From assembly GCF_008843165.1 (NCBI RefSeq), contig NZ_CP044427.1:3038001-3102000 (forward strand): a stretch of 64,000 bases of DNA. The letters run 5' to 3'. The notes below the pieces were generated by a model that worked only from the letters and a program-made list of their open reading frames with translations, searched no databases and was not told the origin of the DNA. Source of the stretch: Ornithinimicrobium pratense. GTDB lineage: Bacteria > Actinomycetota > Actinomycetes > Actinomycetales > Dermatophilaceae. Positions 43,635 to 52,995 of the stretch are shown one piece after another. How positions within the stretch are numbered: the stretch's first letter is position 1; each line of letters opens with the position of its first letter. A program made the position numbers and the translations under genes.

Positions 43635-44913
43635 CGGGGAGCTCCTGGGTGGGGGACGCGTCGGTGGGCTTGACGGCCGCGGGGGCGGTGGCGGCCGGGG
43701 TCGCGGGGGCGGTGGCTTCGGCGCGGCGCGCTTGCTGGGCGGTGCGGACCAGGCGGGCGGCCGAGCGCGCGACCTCGCGCAGACCGCCGAGGTGCAGGTG
43801 ACCGCGCTGGGTGCGGCGGCGGACGGCGCCGGCCCACCAGTGGGTCAGCGCCTCCGGGGTCAGGTCACCCTCACGCAGGAGGTCGACCGCGCCGCGGGCG
43901 GCCAGCGACTCGACCCGGATGAGCTGCTCGCGGCGGGGCGTCTCCCGCGGCACGAGCAGGGCTGGGACGTCGGTGGCGAGGGTCTCGGTGACGGTGTTGT
44001 AGCCGGCCATCGAGATGCTGGCGGCGGCGCGGCGGATCGGTCCGGCGGCATCCGGGATGGACCGGACGACCATGGTGGACGGGCCGGCCTGCAGCTCGAT
44101 CGCACGGTGGTCGGCGTCGGACATCTGCGGACCGGTGATGATGACGTGGCGGTGGCCGGCGGGGACGGTGGCGCGAGCCGCGGCCACGCACAGGCGGAAG
44201 CCGTCGCTGCCGCCGCCGGCGGTGGTGATGAGGTAAGGGATCTCGGGGTCGAGCCCGGAGGGCAGTTCGGCGCGGCCGTGGGCCAGGAAGCCCTGGTAGC
44301 GGACCAGGCCGTGCAGCTGGACCGGGATCTCCTCGGTGCGGCGCAGGTCGTGCACGCGGGGGTCGCCGTAGACCCAGATCTCGTCGTAGAGCTCGCGGAC
44401 CAGCCCTGGCTGGACGCGGGCCCACTCGGCGACGACGACCTGCGGGGAGTCGAGCACGTCCCGCAGGCCCAGGACGATCCGCGCCCCAGGGTGCGCGGCG
44501 CGCAGGGCCCGCAGCCCGGTCTCCAGCTCGCCGTTCACACCCAGGGCGTGCCGGTCGACGATGAAAAGGTCGGGGCGGAAGGTGGTCAGGGTGGCCCTGA
44601 CGATGTCGCGGCGCACCGAGGTGACGGTCTGCATAGCGACGTCAAGGCGCTTGGGCCCGTAGCCGCCGGCGTCCTTGCCGATCGCCGGCAGGGTGACGAC
44701 GTCGAAACCCTGCGGCAGCGAGTCGGCCCCGGCCTCGGGGACCCCGTTGATGAGCAGACCGGTCACCTGCCGGCCGGTGAGCACCGGCAGACGCTGGTTC
44801 AGCGCGTGAGCCAGCGCCCGGTTGCGCCGGAAGTGACCAAGCCCCTGCGAGTCGTGCGAGTAGAACACCACCCGGAGCGGTGCGCTGTCTGGTCGAGGGA
44901 CCACGGCGTCCAC
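43624..44913 (-). CDS. Glycosyltransferase (GT28/MurG-like) family protein
   Basis: 429 residues. VVFYSHDSQGLGHFRRNRALAHAL is the nucleotide-independent glycan-binding start of this COG4671-type family. The donor part includes YLITTAGGGSDGF, SMAGYNTVTETLATDVPALLVPR and REQLIRVESLAARGA, close to MurG-like donor loops. The C-terminus is an Ala/Pro/Thr-rich tail. It leads the five-gene operon; GAGG-AAGG precedes GTG 44913. It probably adds the first sugar of the exported product. Confidence 0.82.
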   Translation of the reverse strand: MDAVVPRPDSAPLRVVFYSHDSQGLGHFRRNRALAHALNQRLPVLTGRQVTGLLINGVPEAGADSLPQGFDVVTLPAIGKDAGGYGPKRLDVAMQTVTSVRRDIVRATLTTFRPDLFIVDRHALGVNGELETGLRALRAAHPGARIVLGLRDVLDSPQVVVAEWARVQPGLVRELYDEIWVYGDPRVHDLRRTEEIPVQLHGLVRYQGFLAHGRAELPSGLDPEIPYLITTAGGGSDGFRLCVAAARATVPAGHRHVIITGPQMSDADHRAIELQAGPSTMVVRSIPDAAGPIRRAAASISMAGYNTVTETLATDVPALLVPRETPRREQLIRVESLAARGAVDLLREGDLTPEALTHWWAGAVRRRTQRGHLHLGGLREVARSAARLVRTAQQARRAEATAPATPAATAPAAVKPTDASPTQELPVAI

Positions 44914-45021
44914 CGTCCTTCCTCATCCGGGGCCGCCGGGACTGGCGGCCGATGACGATTGAGTGAACTGCACGCGGATGAGGGGTGCATGACAGAGCGA
45001 TGAGAGCTCTCTCATCCACCC

Positions 45022-45150
45022 CCCGACCGGCGACACGCTTCGCCCCCGACCGGCGACACGCTTCGCCCCCACCGGCGACACGCTTCGCCCCCGACCGGCG
45101 ACACGCTTCGCGCCCGACCGGCGACACGCTTCGCCCCCCACCGGCGACAC
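45022..45150. repeat. 22-23 bp tandem array, family A (reverse orientation)
   Basis: Six copies of a unit with CCGGCGACAC start at 45027, 45050, 45072, 45095, 45118 and 45141 (spacings 23, 22, 23, 23 and 23 bp). In complement it is the same unit as the arrays near 8.8, 14.9 and 55.4 kb. Here it lies in a divergent gap, between the glycosyltransferase operon start and the tetR promoter. Confidence 0.92.
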
Positions 45151-45168
45151 GGTCATATGACCGCCCCG

Positions 45169-45197
45169 TTGACTGACTGAACGTTCAGTCACTACGG
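45169..45197 (+). promoter_or_regulatory. tetR promoter with palindromic operator
   Basis: A TTGACT -35-like hexamer at 45169 is followed by the perfect 18-bp palindrome TGACTGAACGTTCAGTCA (45174-45191), just before ATG 45205. This is the classic autoregulatory layout of TetR repressors, which also control the ABC genes behind them. Confidence 0.8.
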
Positions 45198-45204
45198 TGG
45201 AGGC

Positions 45205-45861
45205 ATGCCAACTCCACGCCATGGCGACGGGGCCGAGCGCATCCTGATGACGGCGCTCGACCTCTTCGGCCGCCAGGGCGTCAGTGCCACCAGCCTGAAG
45301 ACCATCGCCGAGGCCGCCGGGGTCTCCCCCGCCCTGATCGTCCACCACTACGGGTCGAAGGACGCCCTGCGCGTCGCCTGCGACCAGCACGCCGCGCGGG
45401 TCCTGCGGACGGTCAAGACCTCCACCCTCACCCAGGGCAGCCGCCCGGACCCGGTCAGCATGATGACCCAGCTGAGCGAGCACCGGCCGGTGACGCGCTA
45501 CCTGGCCAAGACCCTCACCGACGGCAGCCCGCACGTCAACGAGCTGATCGACGAGATGGTCGCCGACGCCGAGTGCTACACCCAGGCCGGCGTGGAGGCC
45601 GGGCTGATCCGGCCCAGCGAGAACCCCCGTGCCCGCGTCGTCGTGCTCTTCCTGTGGTCGATGGGCGTGCTCGTGCTGCATGAGCACCTCGAGCGGCTGC
45701 TCGATGTCTCCCTGCTGGAGGGTCCGGACCTGCCCAAGCCCTACCTGCAGGCGGTGCTCGAGATCTACGCCGAGGGCGTCCTCGCCGACGGCACCTACGA
45801 GGAGCTACGGCGGTATGCCGCCGACCACGACGAGCCGGACGGCTCGGAGAGCGAGGAGTGA
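45205..45861 (+). CDS. TetR family transcriptional regulator
   Basis: 218 residues. The N-terminal HTH is [36 protein letters not shown] (about residues 16-52), and a helical ligand domain follows. It probably represses its own gene and the two ABC efflux genes, with which it overlaps by 4 bp (GTGA), through the palindrome at 45174-45191. The ligand is presumably a toxic compound or antibiotic. Confidence 0.9.
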   Translation: MPTPRHGDGAERILMTALDLFGRQGVSATSLKTIAEAAGVSPALIVHHYGSKDALRVACDQHAARVLRTVKTSTLTQGSRPDPVSMMTQLSEHRPVTRYLAKTLTDGSPHVNELIDEMVADAECYTQAGVEAGLIRPSENPRARVVVLFLWSMGVLVLHEHLERLLDVSLLEGPDLPKPYLQAVLEIYAEGVLADGTYEELRRYAADHDEPDGSESEE

Positions 45862-46817
45862 TGGACCCGCAGCAAGCAGGCACGACCGACGTCATCGAGT
45901 CCGTGGGACTCATCAAGACCTTCGGCAGCACGCGCGCCCTCGACGGCCTGGACCTCACCGTGCACCAGGGCGAGGTGCACGGTTTCCTGGGCCCCAACGG
46001 GGCTGGCAAGTCCACGACCATGCGTCTGCTCCTGGGGCTGTTGCGGGCCGACGGTGGCACGCTGCGGCTGTTCGGCCAGGACCCGTGGGACGACGCGGTC
46101 GAGCTGCACCGCCGTCTGGCCTACGTCCCCGGCGACGTCGAGCTGTGGCCCCGGCTGACCGGCGGCGAGGCGATCGACCTGTTCGCCCGGCTGCGCGGCG
46201 GGGTGGACCGGCGACGCAGGGTCGAGCTGTGCGAGCGGTTCGACCTCGACCCGACGAAGAAGGCCCGGACCTACTCCAAGGGCAACCGGCAGAAGGTGGC
46301 CCTCATCTCCGCGCTCGCCTCGGACGTCGACCTGCTGCTGCTCGACGAGCCCACGGCGGGGCTGGACCCACTCATGGAGGTGGTCTTCCAGGAGTGCATC
46401 CGGGAGGCGCGGGACGGTGGGACGACCGTCCTGCTGTCCAGCCACATCCTGGCGCAGGTGGAGGTTCTGGCCGATCGGATCTCGATCGTCCGGCAGGGCA
46501 GGATCGTCGAGTCCGGCACGCTGCGCGAGCTGCGCCACATGACACGCACCACGATCGAGGCGACCACCCGGCAGCCGGCCGGGTCGCTGGCGGGGCTGCC
46601 CGGCGTCCACGAGCTGCACGACGCAGACGGCCAGGTACGCCTCGAGGTGGATGGCGACCAGGTCGAGCCCGTGCTGCGGCGGCTCGCCGACCTCGGGGTG
46701 AGCTCGATCGTGGCGCATCCGCCGACCCTGGAGCAGCTGCTGATGCGGCACTACGGGGATGACCTCGCCGCCCGCGGTGCCCGCGGTGGCACGACTCAGG
46801 GCCGGGACCCGCGGTGA
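45858..46817 (+). CDS. ABC-2 type transporter ATP-binding protein
   Basis: 319 residues. Walker A is GPNGAGKST, signature [12 protein letters not shown], Walker [14 protein letters not shown], and the H-loop is in [11 protein letters not shown]. The C-terminal about 90 residues form the DrrA-like regulatory extension. Start GTG 45858 or ATG 45861, coupled to tetR. It drives the 12-helix permease encoded next and fits a drug or antibiotic efflux pump. Confidence 0.9.
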   Translation: MMDPQQAGTTDVIESVGLIKTFGSTRALDGLDLTVHQGEVHGFLGPNGAGKSTTMRLLLGLLRADGGTLRLFGQDPWDDAVELHRRLAYVPGDVELWPRLTGGEAIDLFARLRGGVDRRRRVELCERFDLDPTKKARTYSKGNRQKVALISALASDVDLLLLDEPTAGLDPLMEVVFQECIREARDGGTTVLLSSHILAQVEVLADRISIVRQGRIVESGTLRELRHMTRTTIEATTRQPAGSLAGLPGVHELHDADGQVRLEVDGDQVEPVLRRLADLGVSSIVAHPPTLEQLLMRHYGDDLAARGARGGTTQGRDPR

Positions 46818-48466
46818 GCACCACCCTGGCGGGACGCCGCTCACCGACCGCCCCGACGCCGCATACCTCCGGGCCGTTCACGGGGACCGGCACCATGGTG
46901 CGGTTCATGCTGCGCCGGGACCGCGTCCGGCTGCCGGCGTGGCTGGCCGGGCACGGGTTGTTCGTCCTCTACATCGCGGCCGCCCTGCCGCAGATCGCCC
47001 CGACGGAGGATGACCTGCAGGCGGTGGTGCCGCTGCTGCAGCAGCCGGTCGGGCGGATGTTCACCGGGCCGGCCCTCGGCATGGAGGACCCCACCTATGA
47101 GCGGTTCTTCGCTTCCGGTTACGCGCCGTACCTCTTCCTCCTCTCGGCCCTGATGAGCCTGCTCCTGGTCGTGCGGCACACCCGGGCGGAGGAACAGTCG
47201 GGCCGGGCCGAGCTCGTCCGCGCCAATGTGGCAGGGAGAGACGCCGGGCTGGCCGCCACCCTGCTGCTCGCCCTGCTCGCCAACGCGGGTGCTGCGCTGA
47301 TCGTCGCCGCACTGGCGGCCGCCGTCGGGTTCGCCCCGACCGGTTCGGTCCTCGTGGGGCTGGGCACCGGCCTGGTGGGTATGGCGTTCTCCGGGGTCGC
47401 CGCGGTCACCGCCCAGTTCTTCGAGTCGCCCCGGGCGGCCGCCGGTGCGGCCGGAGCGGTGCTGGGCGCGGCGTTCATGCTGCGAGCGCTCGGAGACATG
47501 GCCGCAGCCGGCGGCAGTGCCTTGTCCTGGACCTCCCCCCTGGGCTGGGCGGCCCAGACCGGTCCCTATGTGCTGGACCGGTTCTGGCCGCTGGTGCCAC
47601 TGGCCGCGGTCGCGCTGGTCACCGGGGCCGGCGCCTTCGCGCTGCAGCGGCGGCGCGACCTCGGCGCTGGCCTGGTAGCCGAGCGGCCTGGCCCGGGCGA
47701 GGCCTCGCGCAGCCTCGGTACGCCGCTGGGGCTGGCTGCGCGGCTGCAGCGAGCCAGCATCTGGGGCTGGGGGGCGGCCATCGTCGTGCTGGGCAGCGTG
47801 GACGGTGCCTTCACCCAGGTGATGGTCGAGGGCGTCGAGGAGATGCCCGAGACGGTCCGCGACATGTTCGGCATGGAGGCGCTCGTCAGTGGTTACCTGG
47901 CTTTCCTCGCCGCCTTCAGCGGCTACCTCACCACGGCCTACGTCGTCTACGCCGTCCAGTCCCTCAGCGGGGAGGAGGCTCGCGGTCGCGCCGAGGCGGT
48001 GCTGGCGACCCCCACCAGCCGCACGGCATGGGCCGGCGCCCATCTCCTTGTCGTCGCCGCTGGTGCGGCCGGGATCCTGGTCGTCGCCGGCCTGGGCACA
48101 GGTGTGGCCGCCGCCGCCGTGACCGGGGACGGGTCCCTCGTCATCGAGCTCGTCGCCGCGCACGTCAATGTGCTGCCGGCCGTCCTGGTGGTGCTGGCCG
48201 TCTGCGCCGTGCTGTACGGCTGGGCGCCAGCTCTGCTGGCACCCGTCGGCTGGGCCCTCGTCGGCCTGATCGTCTTCGTCGGCAACTTCGCCGCGATGCT
48301 GGACCTGCCCAGGTGGCTGCAGAACCTGTCCCCGCTCAGCTACCCCGCCCAGCTCCCCGTCGAGGACTTCGCCCTGCTCCCCATCCTGGTCCTGCTGGCC
48401 ATCGCGGTCCTGGGCGTCGGTCTTGGCCTGGTCGGTGTGCGGCGGCGCCAGATCGGCGTGCGCTGA
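46814..48466 (+). CDS. ABC-2 type permease (drug efflux, tetronasin-resistance-like)
   Basis: 550 residues with about twelve hydrophobic segments in two repeats of six, separated by a polar loop near residue 285 (the [15 protein letters not shown] region). This is the size and layout of the fused actinobacterial exporters that work with one DrrA-like ATPase. The GTG start overlaps the ATPase stop by 4 bp. The gene ends 20 bp from the convergent response regulator. Confidence 0.87.
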   Translation: MSTTLAGRRSPTAPTPHTSGPFTGTGTMVRFMLRRDRVRLPAWLAGHGLFVLYIAAALPQIAPTEDDLQAVVPLLQQPVGRMFTGPALGMEDPTYERFFASGYAPYLFLLSALMSLLLVVRHTRAEEQSGRAELVRANVAGRDAGLAATLLLALLANAGAALIVAALAAAVGFAPTGSVLVGLGTGLVGMAFSGVAAVTAQFFESPRAAAGAAGAVLGAAFMLRALGDMAAAGGSALSWTSPLGWAAQTGPYVLDRFWPLVPLAAVALVTGAGAFALQRRRDLGAGLVAERPGPGEASRSLGTPLGLAARLQRASIWGWGAAIVVLGSVDGAFTQVMVEGVEEMPETVRDMFGMEALVSGYLAFLAAFSGYLTTAYVVYAVQSLSGEEARGRAEAVLATPTSRTAWAGAHLLVVAAGAAGILVVAGLGTGVAAAAVTGDGSLVIELVAAHVNVLPAVLVVLAVCAVLYGWAPALLAPVGWALVGLIVFVGNFAAMLDLPRWLQNLSPLSYPAQLPVEDFALLPILVLLAIAVLGVGLGLVGVRRRQIGVR

Positions 48467-48485
48467 TTCCGGCCCGCAGGCCCGG

Positions 48486-49166
48486 TCAGGTCACGAACCG
48501 GTAGCCGATCCCGCGCACGGTGACGATGCGCTCGGTGCCGAGCTTGGCGCGCAGGTAGCGGATGTAGACGTCCACGACGTTAGAGCTGCCGGTGACCTCA
48601 TAGCCCCAGACCCGGTCGAGCAGCTGCTCGCGGGACAGGGTCTGGCCGGCGTGGGACATCAGCTCCTTGGCCAGCTCGAACTCGCGGGTGGACAGCTCGA
48701 CGGGAGCCTCGTCGACGGTGACAGTCCGGGCGGCCGGGTCCAGGACCACGCCGCTGGCGTTGAGGACCCCGTTGTCGACCTCGACAGAGCCGCCCTGCAT
48801 GTCCGCGTGCTGGCGCAGCCGCAGCCGGACGCGGGCCACCAGTTCCTCCACTCGGAACGGCTTGGCGATGTAGTCCTCCGCGCCCCAGTCGAGCCCGTGT
48901 ACGGTGTCCTCCACCGAGTCGCGGGCGGTGCACATGATCACCGGGACCGGCTCCTCCATGGTCCGCAGCATGCGCAGCACGGTGAACCCGTCCATCTTGG
49001 GCAGGCCGACGTCGAGGACGAGCAGGTCGATGTTTCCGGCGGTGGCGGCCTCCAGCGCGGCGAGCCCATCGGTGACCACGGTGGTGCGGTGACCCTCGGC
49101 GCGCAGGCCGCGCTCGATGATCCGGGCGATGCCTTCCTCGTCCTCGGCGATCAGGATGTGCTGCAT
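48486..49166 (-). CDS. Response regulator, OmpR/PhoB family
   Basis: 226 residues. The receiver domain has the phospho-acceptor Asp52 (LVLDVGLPKMDG), acidic residues E8-D9, switch Thr80 and Lys102. The winged-helix DNA-binding domain covers about 130-226 (ELSTREFELAKEL, VDVYIRYLRAKLG, VRGIGYRF). It is partnered by the sensor kinase encoded 13 bp upstream. Target genes are not evident; the adjacent ABC efflux genes are candidates by position only. Confidence 0.92.
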   Translation of the reverse strand: MQHILIAEDEEGIARIIERGLRAEGHRTTVVTDGLAALEAATAGNIDLLVLDVGLPKMDGFTVLRMLRTMEEPVPVIMCTARDSVEDTVHGLDWGAEDYIAKPFRVEELVARVRLRLRQHADMQGGSVEVDNGVLNASGVVLDPAARTVTVDEAPVELSTREFELAKELMSHAGQTLSREQLLDRVWGYEVTGSSNVVDVYIRYLRAKLGTERIVTVRGIGYRFVT

Positions 49167-49179
49167 AGCGGGCAGGCTA

Positions 49180-50718
49180 CTAGGCGACGTCGGAGTGCGG
49201 GGGTTCCTCCGGCGGGTCGGTCGGCAGCCACAAGGTGAAGCGGGAGCCGATCCCCTCGGTCGACTTCACGATGACGGCGCCGCCGTGCGCCTCGACGATC
49301 GCCTTGACGATGGCCAGGCCCAGGCCGCTGCCCTCGGTGTTGACCGAGTTCTCCCCCCGCCCGAAGCGGTCGAAGACCCGCTCCAGCTGGCTCTCCGGTA
49401 TGCCGCGCCCCTGGTCGGTGATGGACAGCGTGATGTACTCCGGGGCCTCGGCGGCGCCGGCCGCGATGGCGTCCAGCACGCGGGGGTCGTCCTGCGGGAC
49501 CAGCGCGGTGGCGAGCTCGACCTTGGAGCCGGGCTCGCTGAACTTCACCGCGTTGGCTGCGAGCTGGAGGAGCGCCTGGATGAGGCGCTGCCGGTCCACC
49601 AGCACCTCACCTTCCGCGTCGGCGGTCAGCCGCCACTGACGCTCGCCCAGGTTGGTCATCCGGTCCATGCACTCCACCGCCAGCTCTGCCAGCTCGGTCG
49701 GCGAGCGCCGGATGAAGTCGGGGCGCTGGGCGCGGGCCAGGATGAGCAGGTCGTCGACCAGGCGCTGCATCCGGTCCAGCTCATCCAGCAGCAGCACCCG
49801 CGTGGTGGCCACGTCCTCCGGGTCGTCGGCCTGCAGCAGCTCGGTGTTGCCGCGCAAGATGGTCAGCGGGGTGCGCAGCTCGTGGGCGGCGTCGTCGAGG
49901 AACTGGCGCTGCTGGCGCACGCCGTCCTCGATCCGATCCAGCATCTGGTTGAACCGGATGGCGAGCTCGGCCACGTCGGTGTTCTCGGCGCTGTTGACGT
50001 CAACCCGCATCGACAGGTCCTCGGGGTGGATCCGGGCGGTGGCCTCCCGCAGCGCCTGCAGCGGGCGCAGCAGCCGGCCCAGCACCAGGTGCGCGGCCGC
50101 GCCGCCGGCGAGCAGCATCAGGAGGGAGACCCCCGCGTAGGTCATCACCTGCCGGTTCACCAGGGCGCGCTGGCTGCCGAAGTCGTTCAGCACCACGAAT
50201 CTGGCATCCCTGGTCTCGCCCGGCAGCTGCACGTCGGCGACGATCATCCGCAGGGTCGTCCCCTGGGTGCGCAACGTGGCGGTCCGGGCCCGCCCGTCGG
50301 CCACGTCCAAGGCGTCGACCGTCTCGATGATCTCGGGGTCGATGGGGTTGAACGACCGGCCGGTCCCGCCGCTGTAGATCGGTTGCTCCCCCTCCAGCAT
50401 GCCGAGGAAGGCCTCGTCCTCACCGGCCACCGCGACGTTCATGAAGTCGAGGAACAGGTCGGCGGCGTTGTCGTAGGGGGGACCGTCCCGGGCCGGGCCG
50501 CTCTGAGCCAGCAGGGTGAGCTCGCCGATCTCCTGCTCCAGGTCCCTGTCGACCCGTTCAGAGACGGTGGCGTACTGCACCGCAAAGGTCAGCACCCCGG
50601 TGAGCAGCAGCGTCAGCCCCAGCATCAGGGTGATGAGGACCAGCAGGCGCCGACGCACCGTGCGACCCAGGAAGCGCGCCGGGAGCCGGGGCTCCTCAGG
50701 CTCGTGCTGCTGGCTCAC
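49180..50718 (-). CDS. Sensor histidine kinase
   Basis: 512 residues. Two membrane helices lie at about 26-48 and 192-212, with an extracytoplasmic sensor domain of about 140 residues between them, followed by HAMP. The phospho-acceptor His is in DDAAHELRTPLTIL; the N-box is LAANAVKFSEPG and the G-boxes are DQGRGIP and GSGLGLAIV. GTG 50718 starts it. It is cotranscribed with the response regulator downstream. Confidence 0.92.
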   Translation of the reverse strand: MSQQHEPEEPRLPARFLGRTVRRRLLVLITLMLGLTLLLTGVLTFAVQYATVSERVDRDLEQEIGELTLLAQSGPARDGPPYDNAADLFLDFMNVAVAGEDEAFLGMLEGEQPIYSGGTGRSFNPIDPEIIETVDALDVADGRARTATLRTQGTTLRMIVADVQLPGETRDARFVVLNDFGSQRALVNRQVMTYAGVSLLMLLAGGAAAHLVLGRLLRPLQALREATARIHPEDLSMRVDVNSAENTDVAELAIRFNQMLDRIEDGVRQQRQFLDDAAHELRTPLTILRGNTELLQADDPEDVATTRVLLLDELDRMQRLVDDLLILARAQRPDFIRRSPTELAELAVECMDRMTNLGERQWRLTADAEGEVLVDRQRLIQALLQLAANAVKFSEPGSKVELATALVPQDDPRVLDAIAAGAAEAPEYITLSITDQGRGIPESQLERVFDRFGRGENSVNTEGSGLGLAIVKAIVEAHGGAVIVKSTEGIGSRFTLWLPTDPPEEPPHSDVA

Positions 50719-50768
50719 CTGCGACCCCTCACGGGCGCCACCTCATGGACGCCACCTCACGCCGCGCC

Positions 50769-51848
50769 TCACGACGCCCCCTCGCCCCGAGCCAGCAGCG
50801 CGAACGAGACCAGCCAGTGGGTCGCCATGAAGTGCCCATCGGTGATCTGGTCGAGCACGGCGGCCTCCTGGTGGCGGGCGGACTCCCGCAGCAGGTCGGC
50901 GGCAGGTCTGGCCAACCATCCTGCCAGGCCCCCCAGTGCCCAGGCCCGGGACAGCGCCAGGCCCAGCAGGTGCGCGCCCTGACCGTCGGTCGGGTCCAGC
51001 ACCGTCGGTGGGACCAGGAGGTGCCCGTGCGCGCCCTCCCCCAGCCCCGGCAGGAACCTCTCCAGCCATGGCCTCACCTCCTCCTGCGGGAGCACCCGCG
51101 TCATCAGCAGCGCCTCGGTCAGCGCCGGCGAGAGGAAGTCCGAACCCCCCGGCTCGTCCCCCGTGCTCGCCCCCTCGTCCTGCGCGAACCAGTCCAGCGC
51201 ACGGGACCGACATACCTCCACCACGTCCTGCCGCCCCAGCCGGCCGTAGGCGTCCAGCAGGAGGAGGAGAGCGAAGGCGTCGTTCTGGTGCTTGCCGTGC
51301 CCCACCGGGTAGGCCTGCCGCGGCAGCCAGTCCAGCACGTGGCCGGCCACGACCTCACCCAGCGGCGCGAGCGCCTCCGCCCAGGCGCGCACGTCGCTTC
51401 CATACGCCGTGGCGGCACTCCCATGACCGGCTGCGTCGACCAGCTCCTGCACCCTGGCGATGAGCTGCGCCGCCCACGCCCAGCCGTAGGGGCGCTCGAA
51501 CGAAGGTCGCTCACGGAGGTAGGCGACCTCCACCGCAAGATGCTCGGCGGTCAACCGCTCGGCGAGCAGCGCACCAGCCGCCTCCCGCTCAGCCGGGTCG
51601 AGCGCGTCGCCGTGCCGGAGCAGGATGGTCGCGAGCGACCACTGCATGTGCACGCACGAGTGCCAGTCGAGGGCGCCGTGGAAGGCGGGGTGCAGCTCGT
51701 GCGGCACGACCCGCGTGTCGTCCGGACCGGTCACCACGTGCCCCGGTGCCCATGGGTATGGCGTGCCGATCACCTCACGGGCGATCCGGCTCCAGGCGTT
51801 GAGGTCGGGTTCGGGCGTCGGTGCAGATGGCGGGGTCTGGGGGCTCAC
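50769..51848 (-). CDS. DUF2891 family protein
   Basis: 359 residues. It has HELHPAFHGALDWHSCVHMQW, a typical DUF2891 start, then HGKHQNDAFALLLLLDAYGRLG and ITDGHFMATHWLVSFALLA. The repeated His/Trp-rich helices look like an alpha/alpha-toroid of the glycoside-processing type; function unknown. GTG 51848 has no spaced ribosome binding site, but TAGTAAT, a good -10, lies about 8 nt upstream, so a leaderless transcript is likely. It is divergent from the thioesterase by 24 bp. Confidence 0.85.
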   Translation of the reverse strand: MSPQTPPSAPTPEPDLNAWSRIAREVIGTPYPWAPGHVVTGPDDTRVVPHELHPAFHGALDWHSCVHMQWSLATILLRHGDALDPAEREAAGALLAERLTAEHLAVEVAYLRERPSFERPYGWAWAAQLIARVQELVDAAGHGSAATAYGSDVRAWAEALAPLGEVVAGHVLDWLPRQAYPVGHGKHQNDAFALLLLLDAYGRLGRQDVVEVCRSRALDWFAQDEGASTGDEPGGSDFLSPALTEALLMTRVLPQEEVRPWLERFLPGLGEGAHGHLLVPPTVLDPTDGQGAHLLGLALSRAWALGGLAGWLARPAADLLRESARHQEAAVLDQITDGHFMATHWLVSFALLARGEGAS

Positions 51849-51872
51849 CCCTCCATTACTACACTCGCGGCC
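51849..51872. promoter_or_regulatory. 24-bp divergent promoter region
   Basis: Only 24 bp separate the DUF2891 GTG from the thioesterase ATG. An ATTACTACACT stretch can be read as an extended -10 on either strand. Both genes then would be leaderless, and each promoter's -35 region would lie in the other gene's coding start. Confidence 0.45.
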
Positions 51873-52658
51873 ATGACGCGGGAGCACTACTTCGAGGCGC
51901 TGGGCGACGGTCGCTACCAGCCGACCATCCACGTGCAGGGCGCCTGGTCGCCCGAGGAGCAGCACGTGGCGCCGGTGATCGGGCTGCTCCTGCACGCCCT
52001 GGAGCTGAACCACCCGCGCGAGGACCTGCAGTGGGCGCGGATCAGCGTGGACATCCTGGGCTTCATCCGCCGGGACGAGATGACCGTGACCACGCGGGTG
52101 CTGCGGGCCGGGCGGACCATCGAGCTGCTTGAGGCGACCGCCCGGATCGACGACCGCGACACGGTGCGGGCCACGGCCTGGCGGCTGGTCCGCGGCGACA
52201 CCAGCGAGGTGGCGGGAGCGCCCGAGCCGGAGGGGACGCCGATGCCGGCTCCGGACGAGCTGCCCGTCTGGGGCGGGATGCTGCACTGGGGCGGCGGGTT
52301 CATCAAGAGCCTGGAGTTCCGCTCCCCCGGCAACGAGCCCGGCCGCGGCCGCACGTGGGTCCGCACGCCGCTGGAGCTGGTCGGTGGAGAGCCGTCCTCC
52401 GCGCTGGCCGCCTGGGTCGGCTTGCTCGACACGGCCAACGGCACAGCGGTGCGCAAGGACCCGCGGGAGTGGATGTTCCCCAACGTGGACCTCACCCTGC
52501 ATCTGCACCGCGAGCCAGAAGGACCCTGGGTCGGCCTGGACACCAAGGTCTACTTCGGTCCGAGCGGCGTGGGCGAGACCTCGTCGGTCCTGCACGATGA
52601 GCACGGCCCGGTGGGCACGCTGGCCCAGTGCTTGACGCTCCGGCCGATCGAGCCGTGA
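51873..52658 (+). CDS. Acyl-CoA thioesterase family protein (double hotdog)
   Basis: 261 residues: an N-terminal hotdog half (ISVDILGFIRRDEMTVTTRVLRAGRTIELLEA) and a C-terminal half (WMFPNVDLTLHLHREPEGPWVGLD, with DTKVYFGPSGVGETSSVLHD), as in TesB-like actinobacterial thioesterases. It hydrolyses an acyl-CoA of unknown chain. It starts close to the divergent DUF2891 gene. Confidence 0.87.
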   Translation: MTREHYFEALGDGRYQPTIHVQGAWSPEEQHVAPVIGLLLHALELNHPREDLQWARISVDILGFIRRDEMTVTTRVLRAGRTIELLEATARIDDRDTVRATAWRLVRGDTSEVAGAPEPEGTPMPAPDELPVWGGMLHWGGGFIKSLEFRSPGNEPGRGRTWVRTPLELVGGEPSSALAAWVGLLDTANGTAVRKDPREWMFPNVDLTLHLHREPEGPWVGLDTKVYFGPSGVGETSSVLHDEHGPVGTLAQCLTLRPIEP

Positions 52659-52995
52659 CCAGCCCATCGCAGATGTGACCGACATCACCTGAAACCGACG
52701 CAACGATCTGCCTCGTCGCGACGTCTATGTAGTGTCGGTTCGGGACAGCCGACACCCGTCACGGGGAGGCCGCTTCGGCGGGACAGAGGGGTTGCAGGAG
52801 GGTGGGGTGCCGGTGCAGGGGCCCGGCGCCCCACTCCTTCTGTTCCGCACGAAGCGCGCCACAGAGGCCGACAGGACGCCATCCGCGGGTTCTGTGCAAC
52901 AGTGCCGCGTGACTGCCGACCGACAGCCGCGCCGCAGCGACTGCCGGGCAGACCCTCTCCTAGACTGACTGGGACCCTACGGAAGGTGATCGACG
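52659..52995. other. Intergenic region with CRP-like site, no convincing gene
   Basis: 337 bp before the lipoprotein gene. It contains a TGTGA-N6-TCAC motif at 52674, a TATGTAGTGT stretch near 52727 that could be a -10, and GC-rich hairpins around 52740-52830. A 78-codon frame at 52732 has no family or ribosome binding site. A structured leader is possible but not recognised. Confidence 0.45.
52674..52689. promoter_or_regulatory. CRP/GlxR-like site TGTGA-N6-TCAC
   Basis: TGTGACCGACATCACC fits the CRP-family inverted repeat with one mismatch, and lies about 320 bp upstream of the lipoprotein gene and just after the thioesterase stop. Low to moderate confidence. Confidence 0.3.

Noticed and set aside
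52732..52968. 78-codon frame ahead of the SLGCP lipoprotein
   Set aside because: No ribosome binding site or homology; the sequence is more like a structured leader or promoter region.
52659..52995. Known riboswitch in the lipoprotein leader (for example c-di-AMP or cobalamin type)
   Set aside because: GC-rich hairpins exist, but I could not match the conserved cores of these classes; a covariance-model search would decide.
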